The notes under the pieces were generated by a model that was not told where the DNA came from, ran no database searches, and was given only the letters and a program-made list of their open reading frames with translations. DNA of 7,248 bases from Candidatus Poseidoniaceae archaeon (lineage in GTDB: Archaea > Thermoplasmatota > Poseidoniia > Poseidoniales > Poseidoniaceae): assembly GCA_013329865.1 (NCBI GenBank), contig DUJJ01000001.1:1-7248 (forward strand). The letters run 5' to 3'. Positions 6,665-7,248 of this stretch are shown here, in pieces; positions within the stretch are counted from its first letter, which is position 1; the number at the start of each line of letters is the position of its first letter. The position numbers and the translations under genes were made by a program.

Positions 6665-7248
6665 TTGCCCGGGGACAACAAGGACCTCTTACAGCACCCA
6701 CGGCGTAACCTTGGGACTAGATACCGGTCTCAGGCAAGGAAGTTTATCAAACTGGCAACTCTCGATGATTCTAGGTTTACTGATAACATTAAATGGGCTG
6801 AACAGAGTGCTCGACAAGCGATTCTCTATGATTTTACCGATGAGAACAATTGGCGGTGTTTAGCAGAGATTAAACTGATTCTATCAGATTATGATGGTTT
6901 GCTAGCAGTTTTAGAAGACTTATTTTCAATCTTAGGTAGAGACCCGGAACAATTAGAACAACTAAAAGGAGTAGAATTTCAACAACTGGGATTGGAGTTA
7001 CTCGAGGCAGCAATTACCAGAGACCCTCTAAATCCAGACATTTGGTGGGACCGGGTCACTTCCGGCAGTGACGGTGCAGAATCACTGGAGGAATTTGTTG
7101 AGCGATGTAGCCGTCTTGATTTTCGTGATTCGAGAGCGAATATTGTTTTTGGACGGCGCATAGAAAGAATCAGGGATTCAGGGCAGGTTGAACTGTTTAT
7201 CAAATTGGCCCACAATCTGCTAGCGCATCGCCCACAAAATCATGAATT
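6665..7248 (+). CDS. Uncharacterised TPR-like helical protein, TTG start, 3' partial
   Basis: The frame is open from the ubiD stop to the window end (194 codons plus two bases) with no stop, in the same frame as ubiD. No methionine codon occurs anywhere in it, so translation must use a non-ATG start; TTG 6665 fits, nine bases after the ubiD stop and five after GAGGTG. I do not recognise the family. After a basic N-terminus (residues 11-29, with RR and RYRSQARK), the protein looks all-helical. TPR-like spacing is visible: ENNWRCLAEIKLILSDYDG at 60-78, then LLAVLEDLF, and later LLEAAITRDPLNPDIWWDRV at 112-131, where A, DP-x-N and W fall as in TPR units. There is no signal peptide or membrane segment in the visible part, suggesting a cytoplasmic scaffold. 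Co-transcription with ubiD is likely from the spacing. The coding call is strong; the TPR call is moderate. Confidence 0.75.
   Translation, partial: MPGDNKDLLQHPRRNLGTRYRSQARKFIKLATLDDSRFTDNIKWAEQSARQAILYDFTDENNWRCLAEIKLILSDYDGLLAVLEDLFSILGRDPEQLEQLKGVEFQQLGLELLEAAITRDPLNPDIWWDRVTSGSDGAESLEEFVERCSRLDFRDSRANIVFGRRIERIRDSGQVELFIKLAHNLLAHRPQNHE

Noticed and set aside
6618..6863. An 81-codon ATG frame on the plus strand spanning the end of ubiD and the next gene
   Set aside because: It overlaps the conserved C-terminus of UbiD and the long TTG-started frame, has no Shine-Dalgarno site of its own, and shows no recognisable domain. It is a shadow frame.

Overview
The window reads as a piece of an archaeal chromosome. 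The elongation factor is EF-2 (the archaeal/eukaryotic type with the diphthamide-loop motif). The S7 and S12 proteins are of the archaeal form, Shine-Dalgarno sites are of the GAGGTG/GGTGA type, and AT-rich TATA-like boxes lie upstream of genes. A Nudix (type I) IPP isomerase, an archaeal-style UbiD decarboxylase and moderate GC together suggest a marine Thermoplasmatota lineage, such as Marine Group II/Poseidoniales or a relative. That placement is inferred from gene flavour and was not tested by a tree.

Layout, left to right. (1) 1-1338 (+): the 3' part of a fused gene, the C-terminal end of a type I isopentenyl-diphosphate isomerase joined in one frame to a complete geranylgeranyl-diphosphate-synthase-type prenyltransferase; the true start lies before the window. 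(2) 1331-5216 (-): a translation operon read right to left, uS12, uS7, EF-2, then a small MOSC-domain protein whose start codon is 2 bases after the EF-2 stop. The MOSC gene converges on the fused gene and their ends overlap by 8 bp. (3) 5217-5383: a divergent control region with a TATA-like box for the uS12 side and, near the right-hand gene, two perfect TTTG-N4-CAAA dyads exactly 21 bp apart. (4) 5384-6655 (+): a UbiD-family prenylated-FMN decarboxylase with all expected active-site residues. (5) 6665-7248 (+): a TTG-initiated, Met-free, TPR-like protein of unknown function that runs off the window. Its Shine-Dalgarno site overlaps the ubiD stop codon.

How the genes may work together. The middle block is core translation machinery. 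The two flanks look like isoprenoid/membrane-lipid metabolism: IPP isomerase plus GGPP synthase on the left, and on the right a UbiD homologue that could be the trans-anhydromevalonate 5-phosphate decarboxylase of the archaeal mevalonate pathway (inference). No RNA gene, CRISPR array, insertion sequence or convincing terminator is visible. The longest stretch without a gene is the 167-bp divergent region. No wholly new system is evident. The points most worth a second look are the isomerase-prenyltransferase fusion, the paired dyads, the MOSC gene riding in the translation operon, and the unrecognised TPR-like gene.
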